A stretch of 5,383 nucleotides of DNA from Synergistaceae bacterium. GTDB lineage: Bacteria; Synergistota; Synergistia; Synergistales; Aminobacteriaceae. The position numbers and the translations under genes are program-made. The stretch is from contig JAITPZ010000093.1 in assembly GCA_031289165.1 (NCBI GenBank), forward strand, positions 1 to 5,383, read 5' to 3'. Under the pieces are notes generated by a model. It ran no database searches, was not told the DNA's origin, and saw only the letters and a program-made list of their open reading frames with translations. Positions 5,319-5,383 of the stretch are shown in pieces. Each line of letters starts with the position of its first letter. Position 1 is the first letter of the stretch.

Positions 5319-5383
5319 ATGCGTACCGGTTCTGACGTGGGAGTTGTCGCCGCGGTGACGTACATCGGGAAAAAGACGCTGAT
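5319..5383 (+). CDS. unidentified protein, N-terminal 21 codons only (3' end outside window)
   Basis: A plus-strand frame opens at the ATG at 5319, with a very good GAGGAGGG site five bases upstream and a TATACT box further up. It runs open to the window edge and begins MRTGSDVGVVAAVTYIGKKTL. The fragment has no signal peptide or recognisable motif, and 21 residues are too few to name a family. It is divergent from the hnd operon across an intergenic region of about 390 bases with several possible operator sites, so it may be co-regulated with the hydrogenase or encode a regulator. That is inference from position only. Confidence 0.6.
   Translation, partial: MRTGSDVGVVAAVTYIGKKTL

Overview
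The window holds most of an electron-bifurcating [FeFe]-hydrogenase locus on the minus strand. Reading from right to left, the order is hndA (NuoE-like [2Fe-2S] subunit), hndB (thioredoxin-fold ferredoxin-like subunit), hndC (NuoF-like flavin/Fe-S subunit), hndD (catalytic [FeFe] hydrogenase), then the 5' part of hydF, the GTPase of H-cluster maturation, which runs off the left edge. The four subunit genes have the content and order I know for the hndABCD operon of Desulfovibrio fructosovorans. Gaps of only 24 to 43 bases, with no terminator seen between genes, argue for a single transcription unit.

By family knowledge, such complexes couple NAD(P)H and reduced ferredoxin to H2. HndA and HndC form the flavin/NAD(P) module, HndD carries the H-cluster and an accessory Fe-S relay, and HndB is a small accessory subunit. 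No subunit shows a signal peptide or membrane segment, so the complex should be cytosolic. HydF is the scaffold that helps load the 2Fe subcluster onto HndD, so enzyme and part of its assembly machinery appear to be made together.

The right end (about 4929-5318) is a long, AT-rich divergent intergenic region. On the minus strand it shows a possible extended -10 element, three successive hairpins, and an intrinsic-terminator-like hairpin followed by a U-rich tract, all upstream of hndA. A second, weak promoter candidate lies between that hairpin and hndA. This looks like either an attenuated leader of the hnd operon or a separate small RNA. The terminator loop (5061-5070) is a perfect 10-base complement of the Shine-Dalgarno region of the divergent plus-strand gene (5304-5313). 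That gene starts at 5319, is cut by the window edge after 21 codons, and cannot be identified. Palindromes and a repeated octamer near both putative promoters suggest shared control.

The gene set points to a strictly anaerobic, fermentative or syntrophic bacterium. Coding regions are moderately GC-rich and most ribosome binding sites are strong AGGAGG types. Synergistota, Clostridia-like Bacillota or Desulfovibrio-type bacteria all fit; I lean weakly to Synergistota but the sequence alone does not settle it.
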